From the NCBI RefSeq assembly GCF_900172345.1, contig NZ_FWFY01000002.1, forward strand, positions 479,417 through 543,416: a stretch of DNA of 64,000 nucleotides, read 5' to 3'. A program made the position numbers and the translations under genes. Below the pieces are notes generated by a model. The model worked only from the letters and a program-made list of their open reading frames with translations, searched no databases and had not been told where the DNA came from. The first letter of the stretch is position 1. Each line of letters opens with the position of its first letter. The stretch is from Limimaricola soesokkakensis (GTDB taxonomy: Bacteria; Pseudomonadota; Alphaproteobacteria; Rhodobacterales; Rhodobacteraceae). Of the stretch, positions 28,173-35,933 are shown piece after piece.

Positions 28173-28813
28173 GTAGCCTCCGGGCGGCTTGGGTGGCTCT
28201 CAGTTAGAAGCGGGGATGCGGGATGTCGAACGTGTAGGGTCTCCGGCCATGGCTCGATCGTCAGCTCGGGCCAACATGCCTTCTGCCGTGTCGCCTTGGC
28301 CTCGTGCGTGGCGCGGTTCGGCAGGATCGGGTTCGGCACGACCCGCATCGCGAAGACATCTTCGAGGCCGTAGGGCGCGTAGATGTCGAAGCCGTCATCG
28401 GGGCGCAGCCGCATGCCGACGCAATGCGTGCGCGACGCGAAGTGGTCGATCCCTTCGCGGCTCGACGCGTAATCCGGGCAGGCATGGCCGAAGCGGTCAC
28501 GATACCACAGCGGCACCCGCGCCTGGTTGCGGATCTCGACCGGTGGCGCGGGGACGAAGAACGGCGCGGCGCGGCGGATCACGCGGTCCTCGGCCGCCCA
28601 GCTCGTGTCAGGGTCGAAATAGAACAGGTCGATATCCTTGACCCCGTGCAGCGCCGGGCGCCCGGTGAGCGCGTTCCACACCGCGCCGTAGAGCGCGCCC
28701 GAGACGATCCACCAATCGGGCAGGTCGAGCGCGCGGGCCGCACGGAAGGCGGCCATGAGCTCCGGCGTGGCGCGGATGATCCCGACCAGCCGTTCCTGAA
28801 GCGCCTCGCTCAC
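28169..28813 (-). CDS. Nucleotidyltransferase family protein (NTP_transf_6 type)
   Basis: A 214-residue protein resembling the DUF925/NTP_transf_6 family: WWIVSGALYGAVWNAL precedes the HGVKDIDLFYFD motif, in which the two aspartates would bind metal as in the nucleotidyltransferase fold. Substrate is unknown. The GTG start at 28813 overlaps the cobN stop (GTGA), and its own stop overlaps lrgA, so it is embedded between cobN and lrgA. The upstream open reading to 29095 is the shadow of cobN. A link to nucleotide loop assembly of cobalamin is only a speculation from position. Confidence 0.82.
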   Translation of the reverse strand: MSEALQERLVGIIRATPELMAAFRAARALDLPDWWIVSGALYGAVWNALTGRPALHGVKDIDLFYFDPDTSWAAEDRVIRRAAPFFVPAPPVEIRNQARVPLWYRDRFGHACPDYASSREGIDHFASRTHCVGMRLRPDDGFDIYAPYGLEDVFAMRVVPNPILPNRATHEAKATRQKACWPELTIEPWPETLHVRHPASPLLTESHPSRPEAT

Positions 28814-31800
28814 CGCAGTGCCTCGATCCGGGCACGGGCCGAGTTCGAGCGCGGCTGCCACAGCCCGCGGTCGATCGCCTCCTGCAGCCGCTCGGCGATC
28901 TCCCTGAGCGCTGGCGGGTTGTGCTCGGCGATGAAGTCGCGCGTGTCCTCGTCGGCCAGCACCGCCTCTTCGACGAGGTCGAAATGGTGGTTCTTCACTG
29001 CCCGCGTGGTGGCGGCGAAGGCGAAAAGGTAGTCGATCGTCGCCGCGATCTCGAAGGCGCCCTTGTAGCCGTGGCGCTTCACGCCATCGATCCATTTCGG
29101 GTTCACCACGCGGCTTCGCACGACGCGGGCGATTTCTTCGTCGAGGCTGCGGATGACCGGGCGTTCCGGACGCGAATGATCGTTGTGGTAGATCGGCCGA
29201 TCTCGGCCCTGAAGGCTCGCGATGGCCGCCGCCGCGCCGCCCTCGAACTGGTAGTAGTCGTCACTGTCGAGGATGTCGTGCTCGCGGTTGTCCTGGTTCT
29301 GCACGATCGCCTCGACCTGCCCGAGCCGCGCGGCGAACCCATCGCGGTCGGCCGCGCCCTCCTGTCCCGCGCCATAGGCATAGCCGCCCCAGTCGAGATA
29401 GGCGGCCCCCAGATCGGCGCGCTCGGTCCAGATCCGCTCGTCGATCAGGGCCTGAAGGCCGGCTCCGTAAGCGCCGGGCTTCGAGCCATAGACCCGTGCG
29501 GCGGACTCGCCCGCGCGCACCCGCGCAGCCGCCGGGTTGATGTCCTCCGCCTCGTCCAATGCCTGCACGGCGCGGGCCGCGCTGTCGACCAATGCCACCA
29601 GCTGCGGGAAGGCGTCGCGGAAGAAGCCCGAGATGCGCAATGTCACGTCGACGCGCGGCCGACCCAGCACGCCTTCGGGCAGCACCTCGAAGCCGGTAAC
29701 GCGGCGATTGGCGGCATCCCATGTGGGCTTCACGCCCATCAGGGCCAGCGCCTGCGCGATGTCGTCGCCGCCCGTGCGCATGTTGGCGGTGCCCCATGCG
29801 GTGACCAGCATGCTGCGCGGCCAGTCGCCATGGTCCTGCAGGTGCTTTTCGACCAGCAGGTTCGCCGATTTCCAGCCCAGCGCCCAAGCCGTGGGCGTCG
29901 GCACGGCACGCGCGTCGACAGAGAAGAAATTGCGCCCCGTCGGTAACACGTCGGGTCGCCCGCGCGTCGGCGCGCCCGACGGGCCGGGCGCCACGGCGCG
30001 GCCATCGAGACCGGTGAGCAGGCCCGCGCCTTCGGCCGGGCCGCAGGCGGCGATGGCGGGGCGGAGCTTCGTTTCGATCTCTTCCAGAACGGCGGCGGAG
30101 GCGGGGCCCGGGGCAGGGGCCTTGCCGTCAAGCAGGCGCTGGCACAGCTCCTCCAGCCGCTCTACCGTGTCGCCCGCGCTGCGCCACTTGCCCTCGCCCG
30201 AAAGCGCCTCGGGGCGCGGACCGTCCCACGCGGCGGCCATTTCGCAATCGAGCGGGTCGAAGCCCAGGGACAGGTCATCGGCCAGCGCGCGCAGGATCGA
30301 GGCCGCGCCTGTGCCGCGCGGCACGCGGGCCAGGGCGATGGCGAGGTCGCGCTCCTGCCGTCCCTCGGGGCTTTGCCCGAACACGTGCAACCCGTCGCGG
30401 ATCTGCGCTTCCTTCAACTCGCACAGCCAGGCGTCGAGCTTGGCGAGATCGGTGTCGGCCTGTCCCGAGAACCCGGCATCCGAGGCAAGGCCAGTGGTCT
30501 CGGCGAGGCTCAGGATCTCGCGCCGCAGATGGGTGATGCGGCGCGGATCGACGCCCGCGGCCTCGTAATATTCGTCCACCAGCGCTTCGAGGTCACGCAG
30601 CGGGCCATAGCTCTCGGCGCGGGTCAGCGGCGGGGTCAGGTGGTCGATGACGACCGCCTGCGCGCGCCGCTTGGCCTGCGTGCCCTCGCCCGGATCGTTG
30701 ACGATGAACGGGTAGAGGTGCGGGGTCGCGCCCAGCGCGATCTCGGGCCAGCAGGTCTCCGACAGTGCCACGGCCTTGCCCGGCAGCCATTCGAGATTGC
30801 CATGCTTGCCCATATGCACCACCGCATCCGCGCCCCAGTGGTGGCGCAGCCAGAAGTGGAAGGCGAGGTAGTGGTGGGGCGGCACAAGATCGGGCGAGTG
30901 GTAGGTCTCGGTCGGGTCGATGTTGTAGCCCCGCGCGGGCTGCAGCCCGACCACCGCATTGCCGAAGCGGTGCAGCGACAGGGCGAAGCCGCGGCAGGGC
31001 CCGCCGTCGGAATTGCGTATTTGGGGAAAGATGAAAGGGTCGTCGCCTGGCGGACCCCAGCGGTCGAGAATCTGCTGCTTGGCGGCCCAGGGGAGGTCGC
31101 TGAAATGGCGCTCGTACTCCTCGAGCGGCAGCACCTCGCCGCCCTCGCGCGTCGCGCGGTCCGTCAGCCAGTTGGTCGGCCCCGCCATCAGCCGGTCCAT
31201 CAGCGCCTGCGCGTCCTCGGGCGTGTCCTCGACGGCATAGCCCGCGCCCTGCATCAGCTTGAGCGCGTGAACGGTGGCGGCGGGCGTGTCGAGGCCGACG
31301 CCGTTGGCAAGGCGGCCATCCTTGTTGGGGTAGTTGGCCAGCACGAGCGCCACCTTGCGATCGCAGGCGGGCGTGGCGCGCAACTTGGCCCAACGCGCCG
31401 CCAGCTCGGCCACGAAGGTGATCCGGTCGGCGCGAGGCTGGTAGGTGGCAACGCGGCATTGGGTCGCCTCGTCGAAGAAAGCTTCGCCCTTGAAGCCGAT
31501 GGCGCGGCTCAGGATCCGTCCGTCGACCTCCGGCAGCGCCACGTTCATCGCGATGTCGCGCGCCGAGAGACCGGTCAGGCCCTCTTCCCAGACCTCCTCG
31601 CTGCTGGCCGAGAGCACGATCTGGAACACCGGGGCCTCGTTGGCCTCTGGGGTGGCGAGCGGGTTGAGGGCCGAGGCGTCGCCTGCGCTCGCGCCTCCCG
31701 TCGCGAAGGAGGTGGCGTTGAGGATCACCGAAGGCGGCGCGGCCTCCATCAGCCCGGTCAGCGTGTCGCGCGAGACCGGGTCCTTGAGCGAAGCCACGAA

Positions 31801-32505
31801 GATCGGCATCGGGTTCAGCCCGGCCCGCAACAAGGCCCGCACCAGCCGGTCGATCGGCGCCAGCTGCGCGCCTTGCAGCAGCGCCCGGTAGAATACCACC
31901 GGCACCACCTGAGCATCTTCGGCCCAAGCCTCGCGCAGCCGGTCGAGATCGGCGATGCCGAGGCCGGGCCAGTAGAGCCCGGCGCGCAATAGCGGGCGGG
32001 CGGCCTGGGGCGGTTCGGTGCCGTCGAGCATGTGGCGCGCATGAGCGAGAAAGTTTTCCGCGTTTTCGGGGCCGCCCTCGACGAGGTAGGACCACAGCGC
32101 GTCGTAATCCGCAGGTCTCACGGTCGACAGTTCGCGCAGCTCCGGGTCCGGCTTGTCGTCACCGGGCAGGGCGGCGAAGGGCACGCCAGCCTCGGCCAGC
32201 CGTGCGGCGTATTGCACCAGCCCGTATTTCCAGTAGCCCGAGCCCCCCAGCACGCGCGCCACGACGAGGCGCGATCTCGTCGCGCAATCGTCGAGATGCA
32301 GGTCCACCGACATCGGGTGCTGCAGATGCATCAGGCTCGCCAGCCGCAGATCGGGCGCGTCCGGCATCGAGGCCCGCGCCGAGCTCAGCGCGGCGAGCTC
32401 GGTGTCGGCGGCGGAAATGACGACGAGGTCGCCGGGCGTCTGGCCGAGATCGACGGCCTCGGTGCCGTCGGAGACGGTGCCCGGCGTGGCGGCGAGAAGA
32501 TGCAT
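28810..32505 (-). CDS. cobN: Cobaltochelatase subunit CobN
   Basis: A 1231-residue large subunit of the aerobic, ATP-dependent cobaltochelatase (CobN with CobS and CobT), related to the magnesium chelatase BchH. It binds hydrogenobyrinate a,c-diamide and inserts cobalt. Family blocks are VVHMGKHGNLEWLPGK (catalytic region), NLEWLPGKAVAL, DDYYQFEGG and NPKWIDGVKRHGYKGA near the C-terminus. Length fits CobN. It starts with ATG at 32505; there is no room for a riboswitch between this and the small divergent gene at 32584. cobS and cobT are not in the window. Four-base overlap with the downstream nucleotidyltransferase. Confidence 0.95.
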   Translation of the reverse strand: MHLLAATPGTVSDGTEAVDLGQTPGDLVVISAADTELAALSSARASMPDAPDLRLASLMHLQHPMSVDLHLDDCATRSRLVVARVLGGSGYWKYGLVQYAARLAEAGVPFAALPGDDKPDPELRELSTVRPADYDALWSYLVEGGPENAENFLAHARHMLDGTEPPQAARPLLRAGLYWPGLGIADLDRLREAWAEDAQVVPVVFYRALLQGAQLAPIDRLVRALLRAGLNPMPIFVASLKDPVSRDTLTGLMEAAPPSVILNATSFATGGASAGDASALNPLATPEANEAPVFQIVLSASSEEVWEEGLTGLSARDIAMNVALPEVDGRILSRAIGFKGEAFFDEATQCRVATYQPRADRITFVAELAARWAKLRATPACDRKVALVLANYPNKDGRLANGVGLDTPAATVHALKLMQGAGYAVEDTPEDAQALMDRLMAGPTNWLTDRATREGGEVLPLEEYERHFSDLPWAAKQQILDRWGPPGDDPFIFPQIRNSDGGPCRGFALSLHRFGNAVVGLQPARGYNIDPTETYHSPDLVPPHHYLAFHFWLRHHWGADAVVHMGKHGNLEWLPGKAVALSETCWPEIALGATPHLYPFIVNDPGEGTQAKRRAQAVVIDHLTPPLTRAESYGPLRDLEALVDEYYEAAGVDPRRITHLRREILSLAETTGLASDAGFSGQADTDLAKLDAWLCELKEAQIRDGLHVFGQSPEGRQERDLAIALARVPRGTGAASILRALADDLSLGFDPLDCEMAAAWDGPRPEALSGEGKWRSAGDTVERLEELCQRLLDGKAPAPGPASAAVLEEIETKLRPAIAACGPAEGAGLLTGLDGRAVAPGPSGAPTRGRPDVLPTGRNFFSVDARAVPTPTAWALGWKSANLLVEKHLQDHGDWPRSMLVTAWGTANMRTGGDDIAQALALMGVKPTWDAANRRVTGFEVLPEGVLGRPRVDVTLRISGFFRDAFPQLVALVDSAARAVQALDEAEDINPAAARVRAGESAARVYGSKPGAYGAGLQALIDERIWTERADLGAAYLDWGGYAYGAGQEGAADRDGFAARLGQVEAIVQNQDNREHDILDSDDYYQFEGGAAAAIASLQGRDRPIYHNDHSRPERPVIRSLDEEIARVVRSRVVNPKWIDGVKRHGYKGAFEIAATIDYLFAFAATTRAVKNHHFDLVEEAVLADEDTRDFIAEHNPPALREIAERLQEAIDRGLWQPRSNSARARIEALR

Positions 32506-32583
32506 GGCGGCCCTTTCGTGAACGCTTGCGAAGCCCCGCGCGTTGGGGCAGGGAACGGCACCCCCCAGTTACAGGAGCGGATG

Positions 32584-32766
32584 ATGGATTACAGCAAGTC
32601 GGGCGGGCCCCGTCAGGGCCGCAATACGCCCAAGCACCGCGAGCACAACGAGCGCGGCACCGAGAAGACCCCCTATGACAAGCGCGACGACAAGGCCGAG
32701 CTGCTCAAGCGCATGAAGGAGGCCGCGAAGAAGGCCGCCGGGAAAGCGCCCGAGCCCAAGGGCTGA
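32584..32766 (+). CDS. Small highly charged conserved-type hypothetical protein (60 aa)
   Basis: A 60-residue protein, very rich in Lys, Arg, Glu and Gly (MDYSKSGGPRQGRNTPKHRE at the N-terminus) with a helical Lys/Ala C-terminal part (LLKRMKEAAKKAAGK). AGGAG lies 6 bases before the second of two ATGs (32584), which is therefore preferred over 32581. Small basic proteins of this kind are seen in Rhodobacterales but I cannot name a function. It sits between and opposite to cobN and the GNAT gene, three bases from the GNAT stop. Confidence 0.7.
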   Translation: MDYSKSGGPRQGRNTPKHREHNERGTEKTPYDKRDDKAELLKRMKEAAKKAAGKAPEPKG

Positions 32767-32768
32767 GG

Positions 32769-33221
32769 TCACAGCCGCTTCTCCATGAAGACGCTCGACC
32801 CGTTCTCGGCGTAATCGCCGAACGGGCCCCGCACGGCGAAGCCGTGCCTTGCATAGAGACGATGGGCGGCGGCCAGCTTGTCGCCCGTCTCCAGTCGGAT
32901 CAGCGGCAGCGCCTCGTCGCGCGCCGTCCGCTCCAGCCGATCGAGGAGCAAGGCGCCCACGCCGCGGCCACGCGCCGCTTCGGCGACGAAGACCGATTTC
33001 AACTCGCCATAGCCCGGTTTCACGTGAAGCGCGCCGCAGCCCAGCGGCGCGTCGTCCTCATAGGCCGCGAAGAACCGGATATCGGCAGCGTCGAGCGCCT
33101 CGATCGGCAGGAAATGGTTTTCCTCGGGTGGGTAGAGAGAACGCATCAGCGCTTGGCTCGCCTCGATCAGCGCGCGCGGACCGGGATCGGTCGCGCGCGC
33201 CCGCTTCACGGTGACGCTCAC
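32769..33221 (-). CDS. GNAT family N-acetyltransferase
   Basis: A 150-residue GNAT-fold protein. The acetyl-CoA binding motif A reads VAEAARGRGVGALLLDRLE (R/Q-x-x-G-x-G/A at RGRGVGA), preceded by the beta strand GELKSVFV, and the C-terminus has AHRLYARHGF. The acceptor is unknown. Its start overlaps the cobW stop by four bases, so it is co-expressed with that GTPase. Confidence 0.88.
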   Translation of the reverse strand: MSVTVKRARATDPGPRALIEASQALMRSLYPPEENHFLPIEALDAADIRFFAAYEDDAPLGCGALHVKPGYGELKSVFVAEAARGRGVGALLLDRLERTARDEALPLIRLETGDKLAAAHRLYARHGFAVRGPFGDYAENGSSVFMEKRL

Positions 33222-34291
33222 GCCGCCAGCGCGGCCTCGATCGCCGCGCGGTCGAGTCCTGCCTCGCCGATCACCACCAGCCGGGTCTCGCGGGGGTCGG
33301 CACCGAAGGGGCGGTCGAAATGCGTGTCGATGCGCGGACCCACCGCCTGCAGCGTCAGCCGCATCGGCTTGCCGGTCACTGCGACGAAACCCTTGAGCCG
33401 CAGGATGTCATGCGCGCGGATCACCTCGGCGACCTGCGCGGCGAAGGCCTTCGGATCGGCCACCTCGGGACGCGTCACCACGAAGCTCTCGAACTCGTCA
33501 TGGCCGTGGTGATGCGCGGCGTCGTGGTGGTCGTCCTCCTCGTCGTCGTGATCGTGGTGGTGATGCACCTCGTGGCGCGCCTCCATGTCGGCCTCGGCCG
33601 CGGCCCCCTGGCCGAGCAGCACTTCGACGGGCAGCGCGCCCATAGTGGCGCGCACCACCTGCACGCCGTCGCGGGCCTCGGATTTCAGCTTCGCGGCCAG
33701 CGCCTCGGCCTCCTCCGCGCCCAAGAGGTCGGTCTTGTTGACGACGATCATGTCGGCGGCGGCGATCTGGTCCTCGAACAGCTCCGACAACGGCGTCTCG
33801 TGGTCGAGGCCGTCATCGGCGGCGCGCTGGGCGTCGATCGCGGCGATGTCATGGGCGAAACGGCCTTCGGCCACCGCCTTGCCATCGACCACGGTGACGA
33901 CACCGTCGACGGTCACGCGGGTTGAGATACCGGGCCAGTTGAAGGCGCGGATCAGCGGCTGCGGCAGCGCGAGGCCGGAGGTCTCGATCACGATGTGATC
34001 GACCGGCTCGTCGCGGTCGAGGAGCTTTTCCATGGTCGGGATGAAGTCGTCGGCCACGGTGCAGCAGATGCAGCCATTCGACAGCTCGACCACGTCCTCG
34101 TCGCGGCAGCTCTCGATGCCGCAGCCCTTGAGGATGCCGCCATCGACGCCGAGATCGCCGAATTCGTTGATCACGAGCGCGATGCGCTTGCCGCGGGCGT
34201 TCTCGAGCAGGTGACGGATCAGCGTGGTCTTTCCGGCGCCGAGAAAGCCGGTGACGACGGTGGCGGGGATCTTTGCGGGCATCGGGGTCAT
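33218..34291 (-). CDS. cobW: CobW-type GTPase (COG0523 metallochaperone)
   Basis: A 357-residue G3E-family GTPase: Walker A GFLGAGKTT at 15-23, the metal-binding CICC in SNGCICCTV (Cys74, Cys76, Cys77), Walker B-like IVIETSGLALP, the guanine-specificity NKTD, a histidine/aspartate-rich stretch (about residues 235-265) and the C-terminal CobW_C domain. Members carry cobalt or zinc to target enzymes. Placement between cobN and cbtAB supports a cobalt role here. The start of the DUF1636 gene on the other strand is 37 bases away. Overlaps the GNAT gene by four bases. Confidence 0.93.
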   Translation of the reverse strand: MTPMPAKIPATVVTGFLGAGKTTLIRHLLENARGKRIALVINEFGDLGVDGGILKGCGIESCRDEDVVELSNGCICCTVADDFIPTMEKLLDRDEPVDHIVIETSGLALPQPLIRAFNWPGISTRVTVDGVVTVVDGKAVAEGRFAHDIAAIDAQRAADDGLDHETPLSELFEDQIAAADMIVVNKTDLLGAEEAEALAAKLKSEARDGVQVVRATMGALPVEVLLGQGAAAEADMEARHEVHHHHDHDDEEDDHHDAAHHHGHDEFESFVVTRPEVADPKAFAAQVAEVIRAHDILRLKGFVAVTGKPMRLTLQAVGPRIDTHFDRPFGADPRETRLVVIGEAGLDRAAIEAALAA

Positions 34292-34302
34292 CCGTTACTG
34301 GT

Positions 34303-34318
34303 CGGTGCCAAAGCACCG
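34303..34318. other. Short hairpin between divergent cobW and DUF1636 starts
   Basis: CGGTGC, loop CAAA, GCACCG lies in the 36-base gap between cobW and the DUF1636 gene, directly before the GGGGGTGG that would serve as the ribosome binding site for the latter. It is too small to be a riboswitch. It could be a protein operator or a translation-modulating stem. Confidence 0.35.
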
Positions 34319-34327
34319 GGGGTGGAA

Positions 34328-34657
34328 ATGGACTGCATCACGATCTGCGCGACCTGCGCTACGCCGGGGCAGGCGCCACGTGGCGCGGCGCTGGCCGAGG
34401 CGGTGGCCGAGGGTCTGCGCGAGGGCTGCGTGCTGCGCCTCGTCGATTGTCTCAATCTGTGCCATTCGCCCGTGGCCCTGTCGATCCGGGGGGCGGGCAA
34501 GACGGCCTATCTCTTCTCCGGGGTGGACCCGGCCACGCAGGCGGCCGAGATCCATGTTCTTGCCGATCTCTATGCCGAGGCGCCCGGCGGCGACATCACC
34601 GATGCGCGGCCGCTGGGCGGGCTCAGGCACCGGCTGGTGGGGCGCATCCCAGGCTAG
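34328..34657 (+). CDS. DUF1636 family protein (copy 1)
   Basis: A 109-residue small protein. Cysteines appear as CITICATC at the N-terminus and VDCLNLCHSP later, giving the C-x-x-C-type layout of a thioredoxin-like [2Fe-2S] ferredoxin, which is what DUF1636 is thought to resemble. Such genes occur repeatedly beside cobW, cobN or cbtA in alphaproteobacteria; function is not established. The ATG at 34328 is chosen because a G-rich ribosome binding site precedes it. It is convergent with cbtA (stops overlap) and divergent from cobW. A second copy is at 43663-44046. Confidence 0.82.
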   Translation: MDCITICATCATPGQAPRGAALAEAVAEGLREGCVLRLVDCLNLCHSPVALSIRGAGKTAYLFSGVDPATQAAEIHVLADLYAEAPGGDITDARPLGGLRHRLVGRIPG

Positions 34658-35331
34658 GCCTCGCGCGACCAGATCCAGCCGGCGGCGAGACCCAGGAAAG
34701 CCCAAGCGGCGGCCGAGACCCCGAGCGCGCGCGCCGAGAACATGGCGGCCAGCTCCGGTGCGGCGCTGCCAAAGTAGCGGTCGAGATGCGGCGCGCCGAT
34801 CAGATGCGGCGCGGCGATCAGCGCCACCCCGCCAGCGAGCCAGGCCGGGCCGCGACCGAAGGCCATCAGCGCGAGGCCCAGCGCGGTCGCGATCACGCAA
34901 AAGGCCCACCAAGTCTGGCGCTCGCCGATCTCGGCGGCAAAGGTGCCCGGCAGTTCCGGCGGCAGCCCGAAGGCCGGCGCCAGCGACAGCGCCACGAAGC
35001 CGCCGAGCCCCCACAACAGCCCGCGCCGCGCATCCACCTCGACGCCGCGCCGGGCCGCGAGCGCGAAGCCCGCCGCCAGCACGAAGCCGAAGCCGATCCA
35101 GCCGACGATGTTGATGGCGAGCGTGCCCAGATGGCGCCCCATGGCGTCGCCCAGCGGGGGCGCCCCGGCATCCGATCCGATATGGCCATCGGTGAAATGC
35201 GCCCGCGCGCCGGACTCGTAGAGCTCGGCTTCCATCAGGAGGGGCACGACGAACCACAGCTGCAGGAGTGCGGCGAACACGCCTGCGGCCAGGCCGGCGA
35301 ACAATGCGCTGGCCCCGATCTGTTTCAGCAT
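34654..35331 (-). CDS. cbtA: Cobalt transporter subunit CbtA
   Basis: A 225-residue membrane protein with about five helices and the CbtA blocks MLKQIGASALFAGL, ELYESG-type (here AELYESGAR), LGTLAINIVGWIGFGF and HLIGAPHLD. CbtA and CbtB form a predicted cobalt uptake system found mostly under cobalamin riboswitches. Start ATG at 35331 follows cbtB by 10 bases. It is covered by the riboswitch-controlled transcript from about 35760. Convergent with the DUF1636 gene. Confidence 0.92.
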   Translation of the reverse strand: MLKQIGASALFAGLAAGVFAALLQLWFVVPLLMEAELYESGARAHFTDGHIGSDAGAPPLGDAMGRHLGTLAINIVGWIGFGFVLAAGFALAARRGVEVDARRGLLWGLGGFVALSLAPAFGLPPELPGTFAAEIGERQTWWAFCVIATALGLALMAFGRGPAWLAGGVALIAAPHLIGAPHLDRYFGSAAPELAAMFSARALGVSAAAWAFLGLAAGWIWSREA

Positions 35332-35341
35332 GATCGTGCGA

Positions 35342-35512
35342 TCAGTGGCAGGGAAAGCCGGTGGCGTGGCGCGAATCATGGGCCACGTCATGCATGCCGC
35401 CGGCGTGGCTGAAGCCCGCGGCGAAGATCAGCCCGAGGCCGAACACGGCGGCGAAGGCGATGGTGGCGATCTCGGAAAGCGTGCCCGAGGAAGCGATGGT
35501 CTTGGTCGTCAT
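35342..35512 (-). CDS. cbtB: Cobalt transporter subunit CbtB
   Basis: A 56-residue protein with one membrane helix (about residues 14-34) and a histidine-rich C-terminus: His36, His41, His45, His49 and His56, as expected for CbtB, which is proposed to bind cobalt for CbtA. GGAG lies 7 bases before the ATG at 35512, just after a small hairpin (35527-35543). It is directly downstream of the cobalamin riboswitch. Confidence 0.9.
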   Translation of the reverse strand: MTTKTIASSGTLSEIATIAFAAVFGLGLIFAAGFSHAGGMHDVAHDSRHATGFPCH

Positions 35513-35562
35513 GTCAGTTCTCCTGTCCCGTCCACCCGACGGGGTCCTGGGTTTCATCGCGC

Positions 35563-35757
35563 AGGGCCGGTCTCCTGGCTCGCGGGTCGTGGCATCCCTC
35601 CACCTTCCCGGGATCTCTCCCAGTGGTTTCGAAGGGACGCTCACCGCTTACAGTCGCGGGGGCGGCTGCGGCCGGGGGCCTCCTGACTGGATCGGCCCCT
35701 TCCGCATTCCCGATTTCCTCCCCTCGGGCGCTTCGCGCCGCATCGGGGAACCTTGCG
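35563..35757 (-). promoter_or_regulatory. Cobalamin (AdoCbl) riboswitch controlling cbtBA
   Basis: Read on the minus strand, all main conserved blocks occur in order: GGTTCCCC near the 5' end (about 35750), AATCGGGAATGCGG, CCGCGACTGTAAGCGG (35645-35665 region), CCACTGGGAGAGATCCCGGG and, at the 3' end, the B12 box AGCCAGGAGACCGGCC (35565-35580). The aptamer ends about 50 bases before cbtB. A small hairpin at 35527-35543 right before the cbtB ribosome binding site may be part of the expression platform. It should switch off cobalt uptake when cobalamin is plentiful. Promoter expected at about 35760-35900; the rest of the region to smc (35934) shows no gene. Confidence 0.92.
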
Positions 35758-35933
35758 CCTTCGTTCTGCGCTGTCGCACCGCCCCGCGTCAAGCGCCAAG
35801 CCTTGGTCGAATGGCTTGGCCGTTGCGGGCGAAACGCGGCGGAACCCCGCGCGCAAAGGGCCGCGCGCGTTGACTTCGCGCCCCCCTTTCCCGCATAGGC
35901 GCGCGACCACGAGCGCGAACGAGGGCGGCTTTC

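Noticed and set aside
30373..31992. 539-codon plus-strand frame inside cobN
   Set aside because: Antisense to a clearly conserved CobN segment; composition typical of shadow frames.
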